In this document: piece by piece, positions 27,263-38,388 of the stretch
Layout of the letters: each line of letters opens with the position of its first letter
How positions within the stretch are numbered: the first letter of the stretch is position 1
Source: Thiothrix litoralis
GTDB taxonomy: Bacteria; Pseudomonadota; Gammaproteobacteria; Thiotrichales; Thiotrichaceae
Direction of reading: 5' to 3'
Assembly: GCF_017901135.1 (NCBI RefSeq)
Contig: NZ_CP072801.1
Coordinates: 2,046,001 to 2,110,000 of the forward strand
DNA: 64,000 bases
Translations under genes and position numbers: made by a program
The notes under the pieces: model-generated
What the model saw: the letters and a program-made list of their open reading frames with translations, nothing else
Told to the model about the DNA's origin: nothing
Database searches by the model: none

Positions 27263-27924
27263 TTTGCTGTTACCTGTTGGAATGCAAGACCAGCAGCTTC
27301 CTGCTCGGCCTTACGGCGGCTTCCTGAAGTGCCGATGGTACGGATATTGAGTTTGGGGACAATGCATTCCGCCGTAAACGTTTGGCGATGGGCTTCCCCT
27401 TGGGTATCAATCAGATTGTATTCAGGCAGCTCGTGCCCGCGTGATTGGAGGAATTCCTGCAAGCGGCTTTTGGGGTCTTTTAGACTGTCTTCGGCGGGTA
27501 AGTTATCCAGTCGGTCGCCATAAGCGGTGAGTACGAACGCTGTCGCCGTCGCCATGCCCTGTTCCAGATAAATGCAACCGACCAGTGCTTCAAACGCATC
27601 TGCAATGATGGACTTGCGCCGAAAACCACCGCTTTTCAGCTCGCCCGGCCCCAGACGTAAAAAATCACCGATAGCCAGTTCGGCGGCAATCCCCGCCAAA
27701 GCATTTTCATTGACCAATGAAGCACGTAAACGGCTCAGGTAGCCTTCGCTAGCCCGTGGAATCCGTTGATAAAGCTCCGTGGTGATAATTAGCCCAAGCA
27801 CGCTATCACCAAGAAACTCCATGCGCTCGTTATGTTTACCCTCCGCACTGCGGTGGGTGATGGCACGGACAAAGGTGTCCGTCGCCATCAATTCGCTACC
27901 CAGTAGCTTGGTTAATTTGTTCAA
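27259..27924 (-). CDS. rnc: Ribonuclease III
   Basis: 221-residue double-strand RNA endonuclease processing rRNA precursors and structured mRNAs. Signature ERMEFLGDSVLGLI and the second acidic site ADAFEALVGCIYLEQG are intact. A C-terminal dsRBD begins near residue 152 (DPKSRLQEFLQSRG). It overlaps its neighbours on both sides by 4 bp. Confidence 0.96.
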   Translation of the reverse strand: MNKLTKLLGSELMATDTFVRAITHRSAEGKHNERMEFLGDSVLGLIITTELYQRIPRASEGYLSRLRASLVNENALAGIAAELAIGDFLRLGPGELKSGGFRRKSIIADAFEALVGCIYLEQGMATATAFVLTAYGDRLDNLPAEDSLKDPKSRLQEFLQSRGHELPEYNLIDTQGEAHRQTFTAECIVPKLNIRTIGTSGSRRKAEQEAAGLAFQQVTAK

Positions 27925-28301
27925 GTATCGCTAGCCGCTCCCAGCTCTTTGGAATATTGGAAAGTCATCAAAAAATCAATGTTCGCAACCCAATGTTTAC
28001 GCACCTCATAGTGTATCTCAAGTGCCCGTACATTGTTCTTACCTTCGACTTGTACCACGTTAAAATCATTCACCGACAAGGTATTCAGACTGTTTACAAT
28101 AATAAAATCATCCACTTTGCGGCGGATTTCCTGAGTAGACGCTTTAGCCGATGCCTCTTGCACCACCCTGTCAACGATAGAACGTACCGTCTGAAACTCC
28201 AGATATACCGGCGCAATTTTGACTACCGTGATGAATGCAAAAATCACCACCCCCAAACCCGCGACCCATGTTAAAAAAGTCGCACCTTGTTGCTTGCGCA
28301 T
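27921..28301 (-). CDS. DUF4845 domain-containing membrane protein
   Basis: 126-residue protein with one N-terminal transmembrane helix (FLTWVAGLGVVIFAFITVV) and a small outside domain. This is the DUF4845 family, which habitually lies between lepB and rnc in gamma- and betaproteobacteria. Function unknown; position suggests a link to the envelope or to LepB. It overlaps rnc by 4 bp. Confidence 0.85.
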   Translation of the reverse strand: MRKQQGATFLTWVAGLGVVIFAFITVVKIAPVYLEFQTVRSIVDRVVQEASAKASTQEIRRKVDDFIIVNSLNTLSVNDFNVVQVEGKNNVRALEIHYEVRKHWVANIDFLMTFQYSKELGAASDT

Positions 28302-28361
28302 AGATCATCACCTTTATTGTTATTCATTGTTTGACGAACATTGGCTGAGCGTAGCCAAAGC

Positions 28362-29120
28362 CTAATGCATCGCGTTGCCAATCCTTGAGAGGTTGAAACC
28401 ATCACCACCCAAATTCATGTGCATCCAGACGATAGTTGCTTTTCCCACCACATTGCCATCGGGAACCAGACCCCACATACGCCCATCATTACTGTTGTCG
28501 CGGTTATCACCCATCATGAAGTAATGCCCTGGAGGAACCGTCACAGAACCTGTTGGGCCAACGCGTCCGGGCGTCACCAATATATCATGCGGCACACCCA
28601 GTAAATCTTCTTTCAGATGAAGTGATGGCGGGGTTTGCTGGTCAGGGCGCAAGTACTCACCTATCGCATCACGGTTCAAGGCAATACCATTCACAGTCAA
28701 CGTTTTATCGTTCCAGCTCACCACATCACCGGGCAGGCCAATCAAACGCTTGATGTAATCAATTTTCGGATTACCGGGAAAGCGGAACACCACCACATCA
28801 CCGCGTTGCGGGTCACCAACGTCCAGAACCTTGGTGTGTAACACTGGCAAGCGCAAACCATAGGCAAACTTGTTTACCAGAATGAAATCACCAATTTCCA
28901 GCGTGGGCAACATCGAGCCGGACGGAATGCGAAACGGCTCTGCAACAAACGAGCGCAACAACAACACCGCCAACAATACCGGAAAAAATGAACGCGCATA
29001 TTCCACCAGAACGGGCTCGGTGCCTTCCGCTTTTTTTCCAGCCAATAACGCATACAATAACCAGATGACACCCGTTACCGCTGTGGCGCTGACTAGCCAA
29101 AATTCCAGATCAAAATCCAT
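28362..29120 (-). CDS. lepB: Signal peptidase I
   Basis: 252-residue inner-membrane protease removing signal peptides. Two N-terminal helices (about 5-25 and 45-65) precede the catalytic Ser in PSGSMLPTLEIGD and the Lys in YIKRLIGLPGD; GDNRDNSNDGR is the conserved box E. It lies just after lepA, the classic order, and about 60 bp before DUF4845. Confidence 0.96.
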   Translation of the reverse strand: MDFDLEFWLVSATAVTGVIWLLYALLAGKKAEGTEPVLVEYARSFFPVLLAVLLLRSFVAEPFRIPSGSMLPTLEIGDFILVNKFAYGLRLPVLHTKVLDVGDPQRGDVVVFRFPGNPKIDYIKRLIGLPGDVVSWNDKTLTVNGIALNRDAIGEYLRPDQQTPPSLHLKEDLLGVPHDILVTPGRVGPTGSVTVPPGHYFMMGDNRDNSNDGRMWGLVPDGNVVGKATIVWMHMNLGGDGFNLSRIGNAMH

Positions 29121-29132
29121 GTCTTGTCCTTA

Positions 29133-30938
29133 TTACTTATCGCTAACTTTCAATACAGCGAGGAAGGCTTCTTGCGGTATTTCCACGCTACCGACCTGCT
29201 TCATGCGTTTTTTGCCTTCTTTCTGTTTTTCCAGCAGCTTACGCTTACGGCTTACGTCCCCGCCGTAACACTTCGCGGTTACGTCTTTACGCATCGCCTT
29301 GACCGTACTGCGGGCAATGATATTGCTGCCGATGGCTGCTTGAATAGCCACCTCATACATCTGACGCGGAATCAGGTCTTTCATCTTTTCCACCAACATC
29401 CGCCCGCGTGATTGGGCGAAATCACGGTGGATCATCAGTGCCAACGCATCGACTTTTTCACCATTCACCAAGACATCCACGCGCACCATCGGGGCTGGCT
29501 CGAAACGATCCATCGCGTAATCGAAAGAAGCATAACCCCGGCTGCACGATTTCAGGCGGTCAAAGAAATCCATCACCACTTCAGCCAGCGGCAATTCAAA
29601 CGTCAACGACACCTGATTACCCATGTACTGCATGTTCTTTTGCATACCACGCTTTTCCATGCACAAGGTAATGACGTTGCCGACATATTCCTGTGGCACG
29701 AGAATAGTACCGATAATAATCGGCTCACGGATTTCCGCGAGCTTGTTCACGACTGGCAATTCAGACGGGCTGTGGATGAACTGTTTCTCACCATTGGTCA
29801 GCACCACCTCGTAGATAACCGTGGGTGCGGTGGAAATCAGGTCGAGGTTGTATTCGCGCTCCAGACGTTCCTGCACAATTTCCATGTGCAACATGCCGAG
29901 GAAGCCACAACGGAAACCAAAGCCCAGTGCTTGCGAGGTTTCTGGCTCATAAAACAAGGCGGAATCGTTGAGTTTGAGCTTGGAAAGCGCATCACGCAGG
30001 TTTTCGTACTGGTCGGACTCAATCGGGAACAAACCCGCGAAAACGCGCGGCTGGATTTCCTTGAAGCCCTGCAAGGCTGTCGTGGCTGGCTTTTGTGCGT
30101 CGGTAATGGTATCACCGACTTTTGCAGCGGCGATTTCCTTGATGCCGGAAATCATGAAACCTACTTCGCCCGCACGCAACACATCCAGATCTTTCATTTT
30201 AGGCGTGTAAATACCCACGCGCTCCACCTGAAAATCACGCCCAGTCGACATGAAGCGGATTTTCATTTTCTTGCGCATTTCGCCATCAATCATCCGCACC
30301 AACACCACCACGCCAAGGTAGTTGTCGAACCACGAGTCAATGATCAGGGCTTTGAGTGGCGCATCCGGGTCGCCTTTGGGGGGTGGAATGCGTTCCACCA
30401 ATTGTTCCAGCAGGTCTTCGATACCAATGCCGCTTTTAGCACTGACGCGCACCGCATCGGTCGCCTCAATGCCGATAATATCTTCAATTTCTTGACACAC
30501 ACGGTCAGGGTCAGCCGCTGGCAGGTCGATTTTATTGAGTACTGGCACGACTTCCAGATTCAGATCAAGCGCTGTGTAGCAGTTGGCAACACTTTGCGCT
30601 TCCACCCCTTGCGAGGCATCCACCACCAACAAAGCACCATCACAAGCCGCCAGCGAGCGCGATACTTCATAGGAAAAATCCACATGCCCGGGCGTGTCGA
30701 TGAAGTTCAGATGGTAGGTTTCACCGTTGCGGGCTTTATAGTCCAAAGCCACGCACTGTGCTTTAATCGTAATACCGCGTTCACGCTCCAGATCCATCGA
30801 ATCCAGAACTTGTGCTTCCATTTCACGATCAGCCAACCCCCCGCAATACTGGATAAAGCGGTCAGATAGTGTCGATTTACCGTGGTCAATATGCGCAATA
30901 ATTGAAAAGTTGCGGATATTCTTATTCGCCTCACCCAT
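29133..30938 (-). CDS. lepA: Elongation factor 4 (LepA)
   Basis: 601-residue translational GTPase. It carries G1 [10 protein letters not shown]3 DTPGHVDF and G4 NKIDLPAA, followed by EF-G-like domains and the LepA-specific C-terminal domain (ending in the basic stretch [20 protein letters not shown]). It acts on ribosomes under stress or in initiation. The start overlaps the stop of the upstream glutaredoxin-like gene by 8 bp. Confidence 0.97.
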   Translation of the reverse strand: MGEANKNIRNFSIIAHIDHGKSTLSDRFIQYCGGLADREMEAQVLDSMDLERERGITIKAQCVALDYKARNGETYHLNFIDTPGHVDFSYEVSRSLAACDGALLVVDASQGVEAQSVANCYTALDLNLEVVPVLNKIDLPAADPDRVCQEIEDIIGIEATDAVRVSAKSGIGIEDLLEQLVERIPPPKGDPDAPLKALIIDSWFDNYLGVVVLVRMIDGEMRKKMKIRFMSTGRDFQVERVGIYTPKMKDLDVLRAGEVGFMISGIKEIAAAKVGDTITDAQKPATTALQGFKEIQPRVFAGLFPIESDQYENLRDALSKLKLNDSALFYEPETSQALGFGFRCGFLGMLHMEIVQERLEREYNLDLISTAPTVIYEVVLTNGEKQFIHSPSELPVVNKLAEIREPIIIGTILVPQEYVGNVITLCMEKRGMQKNMQYMGNQVSLTFELPLAEVVMDFFDRLKSCSRGYASFDYAMDRFEPAPMVRVDVLVNGEKVDALALMIHRDFAQSRGRMLVEKMKDLIPRQMYEVAIQAAIGSNIIARSTVKAMRKDVTAKCYGGDVSRKRKLLEKQKEGKKRMKQVGSVEIPQEAFLAVLKVSDK

Positions 30939-31188
30939 GCTGTAATGCTTGCCTCAAAATCGCTTCATCGAAGAAATGCCAGAATAAAATCTGCTTTCCC
31001 CATGCTACTACTGGGACATCCGCATTAAAACGCACTCTTAACTCTGCATCCGCGTCAATGTCGACCAGCTCGAACGTAAACATCAGTTCATCCTGAAATT
31101 CACACAAAAGGGCTGTCATCTCGTCACAAAGATGACAGCCCACGCGATAATACACGGTCAGATGGGTTTTTGCTTCACTCTCTTGCAT
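30931..31188 (-). CDS. Glutaredoxin-like protein
   Basis: 85-residue thioredoxin-fold protein with CxxC motif [11 protein letters not shown] and the cis-Pro segment DVPVVAW, of the glutaredoxin-like (DUF836/PF05768) type found between mucD and lepA. I chose ATG 31188, with GAGG 8 nt upstream; the frame could begin at TTG 31197. Its 5' end overlaps the protease gene and its 3' end overlaps lepA. Redox partner unknown. Confidence 0.85.
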   Translation of the reverse strand: MQESEAKTHLTVYYRVGCHLCDEMTALLCEFQDELMFTFELVDIDADAELRVRFNADVPVVAWGKQILFWHFFDEAILRQALQHG

Positions 31189-32575
31189 TTGCCTCAATCT
31201 TCATGGCCAGAAAACGGGCGGAACCACCACGATTCACCAAGACTGCGACGGTTTTTCCAACGCTTAACTCAGCAGCAATGCTTTGTAACTCCGCCACGGC
31301 AGTCACTGCTTGACCATCAAGTTGAGTGATCGCATCCCCTATGGCGATACCAGCACTGCGGGCGGGTTCACCGATCACTTCATCAACCAGTACCCCGGCC
31401 TCGGTATCACTCAGTTTCATGCCAAGTGTGCCCACCACAGGTGTTGTTAAGAATGGTTTGGCATCTGACGCTTTCGCATCCTTGGGGTCTTTGGGTAATT
31501 CGGTGACGGTCATGGTGACGGTTTCACGTTTACCTTCGCGCAGGACTTCAATAGCCACTTTCTTGCCGATGGGGGTATTGCCTACGATAGGGGGCAAGGC
31601 CGCTGCATTGGCTACCGGATTGCCATCAAAACGCAGAATAACATCGCCCTGATTTAACGCCCGTGCTGCTGGGCCATCCATCATGACCTGGGCAACCAGT
31701 GCGCCCTCGGGTTTGCTCATCTTGAAAGATTGCGCCAGATTGGCATCAATTTCCTGAACATACACCCCTATCCAGCCACGCGATACGGCACCCTTGCTCT
31801 TCAGTTGCTCAATCACACCTTGGGCAACATCAATCGGAATGGCAAAGGAAACTCCCATGAAACCACCCGAACGGCTGTAAATTTGCGAATTAATGCCGAC
31901 AACTTCGCCCGCCAGATTGAACAAGGGACCACCGGAATTACCGGGATTAATCGCCACGTCGGTCTGAATGAACGGCACGTAATTCTCATCCGGCAAACTG
32001 CGGCCTTTGGCACTCACAATTCCGGCGGTCGCACTGTGGTCAAAGCCGAAAGGCGAGCCAATCGCTAACACCCATTCCCCCACTTCCAGAGGAGCAGATG
32101 TTCCCATTTTCAAGACAGGTAAGTCAGTCGCATCCACCTTTAGTACGGCAACATCAGTACGTTTATCACTGCCAATCAATGTCGCAGGTAACTCACGCCC
32201 ATCATTCAACTTGACCCTGATTTCATCCGCACCGTACACCACATGATGGTTGGTGACGATATAGCCATCCTGCGAATAAATAAAACCAGAACCACGTGAA
32301 CTGCTATCGAAATCAAAAGGTTTGCCACCACCACCGCCATCACGCTCGAAAAAGCGCTTCATCAGTTGATCAAACAGCTCATCCGTTTCGGGGGATTGGA
32401 GGGAATCAGGCAGCATTTCACGCGGGGAAATACTTTGTTTGGTACTGATGTTAACGACTGCTGGGCCATTCTGCTTCACCAACTCAGTGAATTGCGGCAA
32501 ATCACGGGCAAACGCCGCGCCTGCTGACAAGGCGATACACACGAGCACCACGCCCCGCAACCATTGCATTAACAT
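31175..32575 (-). CDS. mucD: Periplasmic serine protease, DegQ/MucD type
   Basis: 466-residue HtrA-family protease/chaperone. An N-terminal signal peptide (LMQWLRGVVLVCIALSAGAAF) directs export. The triad is His in TNHHVVYG, Asp in RTDVAVLKV and Ser in GNSGGPLF; two PDZ domains follow. ATG 32575 has GAGGGC upstream and opens directly on the signal peptide; a frame to 32635 lacks this logic. Placed directly after rseC, it belongs to the sigma-E envelope-stress cluster. Confidence 0.93.
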   Translation of the reverse strand: MLMQWLRGVVLVCIALSAGAAFARDLPQFTELVKQNGPAVVNISTKQSISPREMLPDSLQSPETDELFDQLMKRFFERDGGGGGKPFDFDSSSRGSGFIYSQDGYIVTNHHVVYGADEIRVKLNDGRELPATLIGSDKRTDVAVLKVDATDLPVLKMGTSAPLEVGEWVLAIGSPFGFDHSATAGIVSAKGRSLPDENYVPFIQTDVAINPGNSGGPLFNLAGEVVGINSQIYSRSGGFMGVSFAIPIDVAQGVIEQLKSKGAVSRGWIGVYVQEIDANLAQSFKMSKPEGALVAQVMMDGPAARALNQGDVILRFDGNPVANAAALPPIVGNTPIGKKVAIEVLREGKRETVTMTVTELPKDPKDAKASDAKPFLTTPVVGTLGMKLSDTEAGVLVDEVIGEPARSAGIAIGDAITQLDGQAVTAVAELQSIAAELSVGKTVAVLVNRGGSARFLAMKIEANARE

Positions 32576-32588
32576 GAAAGTTGCCCTC

Positions 32589-33074
32589 TTAGGCAATGTG
32601 CGCCATACCATTAAACACTGGCTGCCCAACGACACGTAAAATCACAGGCTGAAAGTCAGCAGACTGGAGGGAGCGTGAGCTAATCAGGTTAGCCAAACGC
32701 AAACCACCCACCAAACCCAGCAGCCCACTCAAGACCGTACCCAGCTCATTAACCACGCCAAACATAGCCAACACTTCACGCCCCAACACCGCGACGACCA
32801 ACATCCCCAGCAAGGGCAGCATATAAGCCAGCAAGGAATAAATCACCAGCGCCTCACCTTGCATACCGACCACTACCGTATCACCCGGACGCGCATACAA
32901 CGGGTTCAACACCCGCATTTTCTGGGGTTCCTTACGCATAAGATCAAATGGCGATGCTGTGGATGCGCACGACGTTTTCGATGCACAACCACCACATCCA
33001 CCCGCTTTCTGTTGTGGAATAATCCACGCATAGCCCGATTCAACACTGACCACGGTTGCTGTCTGCTCAATCAT
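32589..33074 (-). CDS. rseC: RseC/MucC family sigma-E regulator
   Basis: 161-residue inner-membrane protein. A cysteine-rich N-terminus (GGCGGCASKTSC) may hold a metal or Fe-S group. Two transmembrane helices (YSLLAYMLPLLGMLVVAVL and the following pair region) lie at about 80-130. RseC/MucC modulates sigma-E activity, and a homologue acts in SoxR reduction. I used ATG 33074, preceded by GGGCAAAGAG; longer frames to 33098 or 33179 would overlap rseB. Confidence 0.88.
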   Translation of the reverse strand: MIEQTATVVSVESGYAWIIPQQKAGGCGGCASKTSCASTASPFDLMRKEPQKMRVLNPLYARPGDTVVVGMQGEALVIYSLLAYMLPLLGMLVVAVLGREVLAMFGVVNELGTVLSGLLGLVGGLRLANLISSRSLQSADFQPVILRVVGQPVFNGMAHIA

Positions 33075-33168
33075 CTCTTTGCCCTCATTGTTGACCATTA
33101 TACTGGCATTATAACGAAGGGGGCTTGCTGCAAACTTAATCAAATTGGCTTTGTTTTCAATGGACTTT

Positions 33169-34050
33169 TCAATGGACATGTTGCAAAGCTTTACTGATAC
33201 TTTTCAGGGTAGCGACAGGTACCTCGCCCACCAAGGTAATTTGGTGCTGATCCACTGCGGCAGCATAAATATTCATTGCACCCGTCGATAAACCCATGCT
33301 ATCAAGGATGCCGGGCGCACCGGGTGGTGCAATAAACACTGATACGGAAGTCATCCCGTCTGACAGGATAATTTGTCGTACAGACGCTTGCCCGTTAATG
33401 CCATCCTGCTGTAAATCCTGAACTTGCTGAAAACCGGCAGGCAATGACGTAAACACCCAATCCATGCTCGGCATTGCTGCCACGGGAGCCACCACAGGCG
33501 CTTGCTGTATCGGCGTGGCATCAGCGGTTACTGCTGAAATATCCAATGCCGTAAACATCAACTGCTCAACCGAACGGTGCGAACGGTCAACCAGTGAATA
33601 TTTCAACAACATACCGCTGTCAGGCTCAATACAGTAACGTTGCAGGTAACGCATTCCGTCACGCGGACGCGCCACCACCACTTGGCAACTGCGGTTAGCC
33701 ACAAATTCTTCACCACCCAGATCCAGCGCATAGACCTGTTCCATTTGCGGCTGCACTTGCTGAAGTTTGGCTAATGAGAAACTTTCTACGTTCTCACCGT
33801 CTTCCCCAGCACCTTGCGCCAAGCGCACCACACTTTCCTTTTCCGCCCCATTTTCCAGCGTATGGCTAATCTGGTAATTAGAAAGCTCATTGCCCTGTGA
33901 ATACACCAGCGTACCCGAATAATTCAACGTGTGCACAGCATTGCGCATTTTGGCAAGCAAATCGCTCGCCTCATCCGCCATGCTTGGTGTTGACCATGCC
34001 AGTACCGCTGCCAATACTGCGAGGGAAACCGTGTGCTTAATCGTTGGCAT
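33169..34050 (-). CDS. rseB: Sigma-E factor regulatory protein RseB/MucB
   Basis: 293-residue periplasmic protein with signal peptide (VSLAVLAAVLAWSTPSMA), an N-terminal lipoprotein-carrier-like domain and a smaller C-terminal domain. RseB binds the anti-sigma factor RseA and shields it from DegS; misplaced lipopolysaccharide or lipids release it. YLQRYCIEPDSGMLLKYSLV fits the family. It overlaps the rseA stop by 14 bp. Confidence 0.92.
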   Translation of the reverse strand: MPTIKHTVSLAVLAAVLAWSTPSMADEASDLLAKMRNAVHTLNYSGTLVYSQGNELSNYQISHTLENGAEKESVVRLAQGAGEDGENVESFSLAKLQQVQPQMEQVYALDLGGEEFVANRSCQVVVARPRDGMRYLQRYCIEPDSGMLLKYSLVDRSHRSVEQLMFTALDISAVTADATPIQQAPVVAPVAAMPSMDWVFTSLPAGFQQVQDLQQDGINGQASVRQIILSDGMTSVSVFIAPPGAPGILDSMGLSTGAMNIYAAAVDQHQITLVGEVPVATLKSISKALQHVH

Positions 34051-34630
34051 AGGAAACCGCCCGAATTGAAGGTGCGATCACGGTGGTAGAAGCATATTTA
34101 ACATGCTGTGCCACATACTGTTTGAGGATATCGCGAGCCTGCGGGTCAATACGCCCCACTTGCTGGATACGCACATCCGTACTAGCCACCGCTGTAACGA
34201 CAGTCGCCGTGCTTGGCTTGGTCGCTGGAAGCGCGGCTGCCAATTGCGCATCGGGCGCTTTCGGCTGCCCCATAAACAACACGCCACCGACTGCCACTGC
34301 CGCTACCGTAGCGGCCATGCCCATCCCCAACCAACGGTAAGAATGTACCTTGGTGGCAGTATTGGCACGAACTGGCATTGGCACGACCTTCTCCGCCGTG
34401 TACGCTGGCTCAGCTTCCAACTCATCCTGAATGCGTGACAACAGTGAAACGCCCTGCCCCATGGCCTGACCTTTACTCGCCCGCATCGCTTCACCCATAA
34501 AGGCGTAACGTGACAGGGTTGCACCCATTTCATCATCTTTTTTCAACTCATCGAGCAAGCGTCTCCGCTCAAACTCGCTACTCTCGTCGTCAAGGAAAGC
34601 CGACAAGAGTTCTTCTTTTATCGTATTCAT
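34037..34630 (-). CDS. rseA: Anti-sigma-E factor RseA/MucA
   Basis: 197-residue single-pass inner-membrane protein. The N-terminal sigma-binding domain begins LLSAFLDDESSEFERRRLL, typical of RseA. A transmembrane segment (LGMGMAATVAAVAVGGVLFM) lies near residue 100; the C-terminal half is periplasmic, for RseB binding and DegS cleavage. It lies about 40 bp after rpoE, in the order rpoE-rseA-rseB-rseC. Confidence 0.92.
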   Translation of the reverse strand: MNTIKEELLSAFLDDESSEFERRRLLDELKKDDEMGATLSRYAFMGEAMRASKGQAMGQGVSLLSRIQDELEAEPAYTAEKVVPMPVRANTATKVHSYRWLGMGMAATVAAVAVGGVLFMGQPKAPDAQLAAALPATKPSTATVVTAVASTDVRIQQVGRIDPQARDILKQYVAQHVKYASTTVIAPSIRAVSYAND

Positions 34631-34668
34631 TTATTTCACCTGCACCTTGAGACACTACCCTCGGAGGT

Positions 34669-35244
34669 TTAGCCAAGTAGCGGCCTCAATACTTTGTCAA
34701 TCGACTCACGCGCCCGGAAAATCCGCGAACGTACAGTACCTATTGGACAATCCATTGTCACTGCAATTTCTTCATAACTCATACCCTCCAGTTCCCGTAA
34801 CATGATGGCAGTCCGCAAATCTTCAGGTAGATCCTCAATCGCTTGCGAGACTGTGGTCTGAATTTCAGCGGTCAACAATTCATGTTCAGGCGTGGCATAT
34901 TCCTTTAGAGCGGACTCACCCCCAAATTGTTCCGCTTCTGTTGCATCAATATCCGTATCAGGTAAGCGGCGATTCTGCGACACCAGATAGTTTTTCGCGG
35001 TATTAATCGCAATACGGTAAAGCCAAGTATAAAAAGCACTCTCGCCCCGAAAGTTTTTTAACCCCTTATACGCTTTGATAAAGGCTTCCTGCGCGACATC
35101 TTGTGCAGTATCGTGGCCATGAACATAGCGCAACACCAAGCTAATCACCTTGTGTTGGTACTTCAGAACCAGAATATCGAATGATTTCTTATCCCCAGAC
35201 TGGATGCGTTGCACCAGTTCGAGATCGGTATAGCTCGTGCCCAT
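34669..35244 (-). CDS. rpoE: RNA polymerase sigma-E factor (RpoE/AlgU)
   Basis: 191-residue ECF sigma factor for envelope stress. Region 2 (QEAFIKAYKGLKNFRGES, YTWLYRIAINTAKNYL) and region 4 (LPEDLRTAIMLRELEGMSY, GTVRSRIFRARE) are complete. It heads the rse-mucD cluster. A sigma-E-like promoter lies about 65-90 bp upstream, suggesting autoregulation. It is divergent from nadB, the usual neighbour. Confidence 0.96.
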   Translation of the reverse strand: MGTSYTDLELVQRIQSGDKKSFDILVLKYQHKVISLVLRYVHGHDTAQDVAQEAFIKAYKGLKNFRGESAFYTWLYRIAINTAKNYLVSQNRRLPDTDIDATEAEQFGGESALKEYATPEHELLTAEIQTTVSQAIEDLPEDLRTAIMLRELEGMSYEEIAVTMDCPIGTVRSRIFRARESIDKVLRPLLG

Positions 35245-35306
35245 CAGGGCCTTACTCCTTGGTTATTATTTCACTAAGACTATATGCTACATGCCGCAAA
35301 GCAAGA

Positions 35307-35333
35307 TTAGAATAGTTAAACTTAATGAATTCC
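35307..35333 (-). promoter_or_regulatory. Candidate sigma-E-dependent promoter of rpoE
   Basis: On the minus strand GGAATT (35328-35333) and TCTAA (35307-35311) are separated by 16 bp. This is close to the sigma-E consensus GGAACTT-N15/16-TCNAA, with the key GGAA and TCnAA bases matching. The start of transcription would fall some 55 bp before the rpoE ATG. It is an inference from sequence only. Confidence 0.5.
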
Positions 35334-35357
35334 ACCCAGAAACTAAGAGGGACGCAT

Positions 35358-36956
35358 ATGTACGATGTATTAATCATCGGTAGCGGCGCAGCAGGCTTAA
35401 CCTTGGCACTGAGTTTGCCTGAAGACTGCAAGATTGCCGTATTGAGCAAGGACGTCATCACCGAAGGCAGCACCGTCTATGCGCAAGGTGGCATTTCTGC
35501 CGTGCTGGATGCCACCGACAGCGTGGATTCGCATATTGCTGATACCCTCAATGCGGGTGCGGGGCTGTGTGATGAAGCCGCCGTGCGTTTTACCGTGGAA
35601 AATGGTGCAAGCTCCATCAAATGGTTATTAGATGCAGGCGTCCCCTTCACCCGCGAAGAGCACGACACCAACCGCCTCCACCTAACCCGTGAAGGTGGGC
35701 ACAGCCACCGGCGCATTGCCCATGCTGCTGATGCTAGTGGTGCTGCCATCGAACACACCTTGGTCGGGCAAGTACGCCAACGCAGCAATATCACCTTACT
35801 GGAACACCACATAGCGGTGGATTTAATCACCGCCCGCAAGCTAGGGCATCGCAGCAACCGCTGCATTGGTGCGTATGCGCTGAACCGTAAGGCTAAACGC
35901 GTTCAGACCCTACATGCACGCTTCACCGTACTGGCAACCGGTGGGGCAAGCAAAGTCTACCTCTACACCAGCAACCCCGATGGCGCGAGCGGTGATGGCA
36001 TCGCGATGGCATGGCGTGCCGGTTGCCGGGTGGCCAACATGGAATTCATGCAATTTCACCCCACCTGTCTGTACCACCCTCACGCCAAATCCAGCTTGAT
36101 CACCGAAGCGGTGCGCGGCGAAGGCGGACTCTTATTATTAAAAGATGGCAGCCGTTTCATGCCACGTTTCGACCCCCGTGCCGAACTCGCGCCGCGCGAC
36201 ATCGTGGCACGCGCCATTGACCATGAAATGAAGCGTTTGGGGCTGGATTGCGTCTACCTCGACATCAGCCACAAACCGCGTGATTTCATCATCAGTCACT
36301 TCCCCAATGTCTACGCCACTTGCGAAAAGTTTGGCTACGACATGAGCAAAGAACCCGTGCCCGTCGTACCCGCTGCCCACTACACCTGCGGCGGCGTGAT
36401 GGTCGATCAAGACGGACACACGGATGTAGACGCGCTGTATTGCATCGGCGAAGCCTCCTACACCGGGCTGCACGGTGCCAACCGCATGGCCAGCAACTCC
36501 TTACTGGAATGCATTGTCTACGGCAAATCCGCCGCACAGGACATTATCAGTAGGTTGCAAGAACCCGCGCTCGACCTGCCCATTCCCAACTGGGATGAAA
36601 GCCGCGTCACCGATTCGGATGAGCGCGTGGTGATTACCCATAACTGGGATGAAATTCGGCGTTTCATGTGGGATTACGTCGGCATCGTGCGCACCACCAA
36701 ACGCCTGCAACGCGCCCGCAACCGCATGGAATTACTATTGCACGAAATCGACGAGTACTACGCCAACTTCCGTGTCACCAGTGACCTGATCGAATTGCGT
36801 AACCTTGCCTTGATCGCTTGGCTAATTATCCGCTCAGCGATGGATCGCCCGGAAAGTCGTGGCCTGCATTACACCCTCAACTTTCCTAAAACCAACCCCA
36901 AACTCGATGGCATTCCCACGATTTTAGACCCCATTACCACCTACCATACGCATTAA
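35358..36956 (+). CDS. nadB: L-aspartate oxidase
   Basis: 532-residue FAD enzyme oxidising L-aspartate to iminoaspartate, the first step of NAD synthesis. The FAD motif is [11 protein letters not shown]; the succinate-dehydrogenase-type active-site segments [13 protein letters not shown] and [13 protein letters not shown] are present. ATG 35358 has AGAGGGACG upstream and begins just before the FAD motif; an ATG at 35325 would lack a ribosome site. It is divergent from rpoE. Confidence 0.96.
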   Translation: MYDVLIIGSGAAGLTLALSLPEDCKIAVLSKDVITEGSTVYAQGGISAVLDATDSVDSHIADTLNAGAGLCDEAAVRFTVENGASSIKWLLDAGVPFTREEHDTNRLHLTREGGHSHRRIAHAADASGAAIEHTLVGQVRQRSNITLLEHHIAVDLITARKLGHRSNRCIGAYALNRKAKRVQTLHARFTVLATGGASKVYLYTSNPDGASGDGIAMAWRAGCRVANMEFMQFHPTCLYHPHAKSSLITEAVRGEGGLLLLKDGSRFMPRFDPRAELAPRDIVARAIDHEMKRLGLDCVYLDISHKPRDFIISHFPNVYATCEKFGYDMSKEPVPVVPAAHYTCGGVMVDQDGHTDVDALYCIGEASYTGLHGANRMASNSLLECIVYGKSAAQDIISRLQEPALDLPIPNWDESRVTDSDERVVITHNWDEIRRFMWDYVGIVRTTKRLQRARNRMELLLHEIDEYYANFRVTSDLIELRNLALIAWLIIRSAMDRPESRGLHYTLNFPKTNPKLDGIPTILDPITTYHTH

Positions 36957-36961
36957 CAGGA

Positions 36962-38388
<1,427 letters not shown>

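Noticed and set aside
29412-30869. Long plus-strand open frame (485 codons) across lepA
   Set aside because: It is antisense to an intact lepA, has a His/Gln-rich random composition, no recognised motif and no ribosome site. It is a shadow of GC-rich coding DNA.
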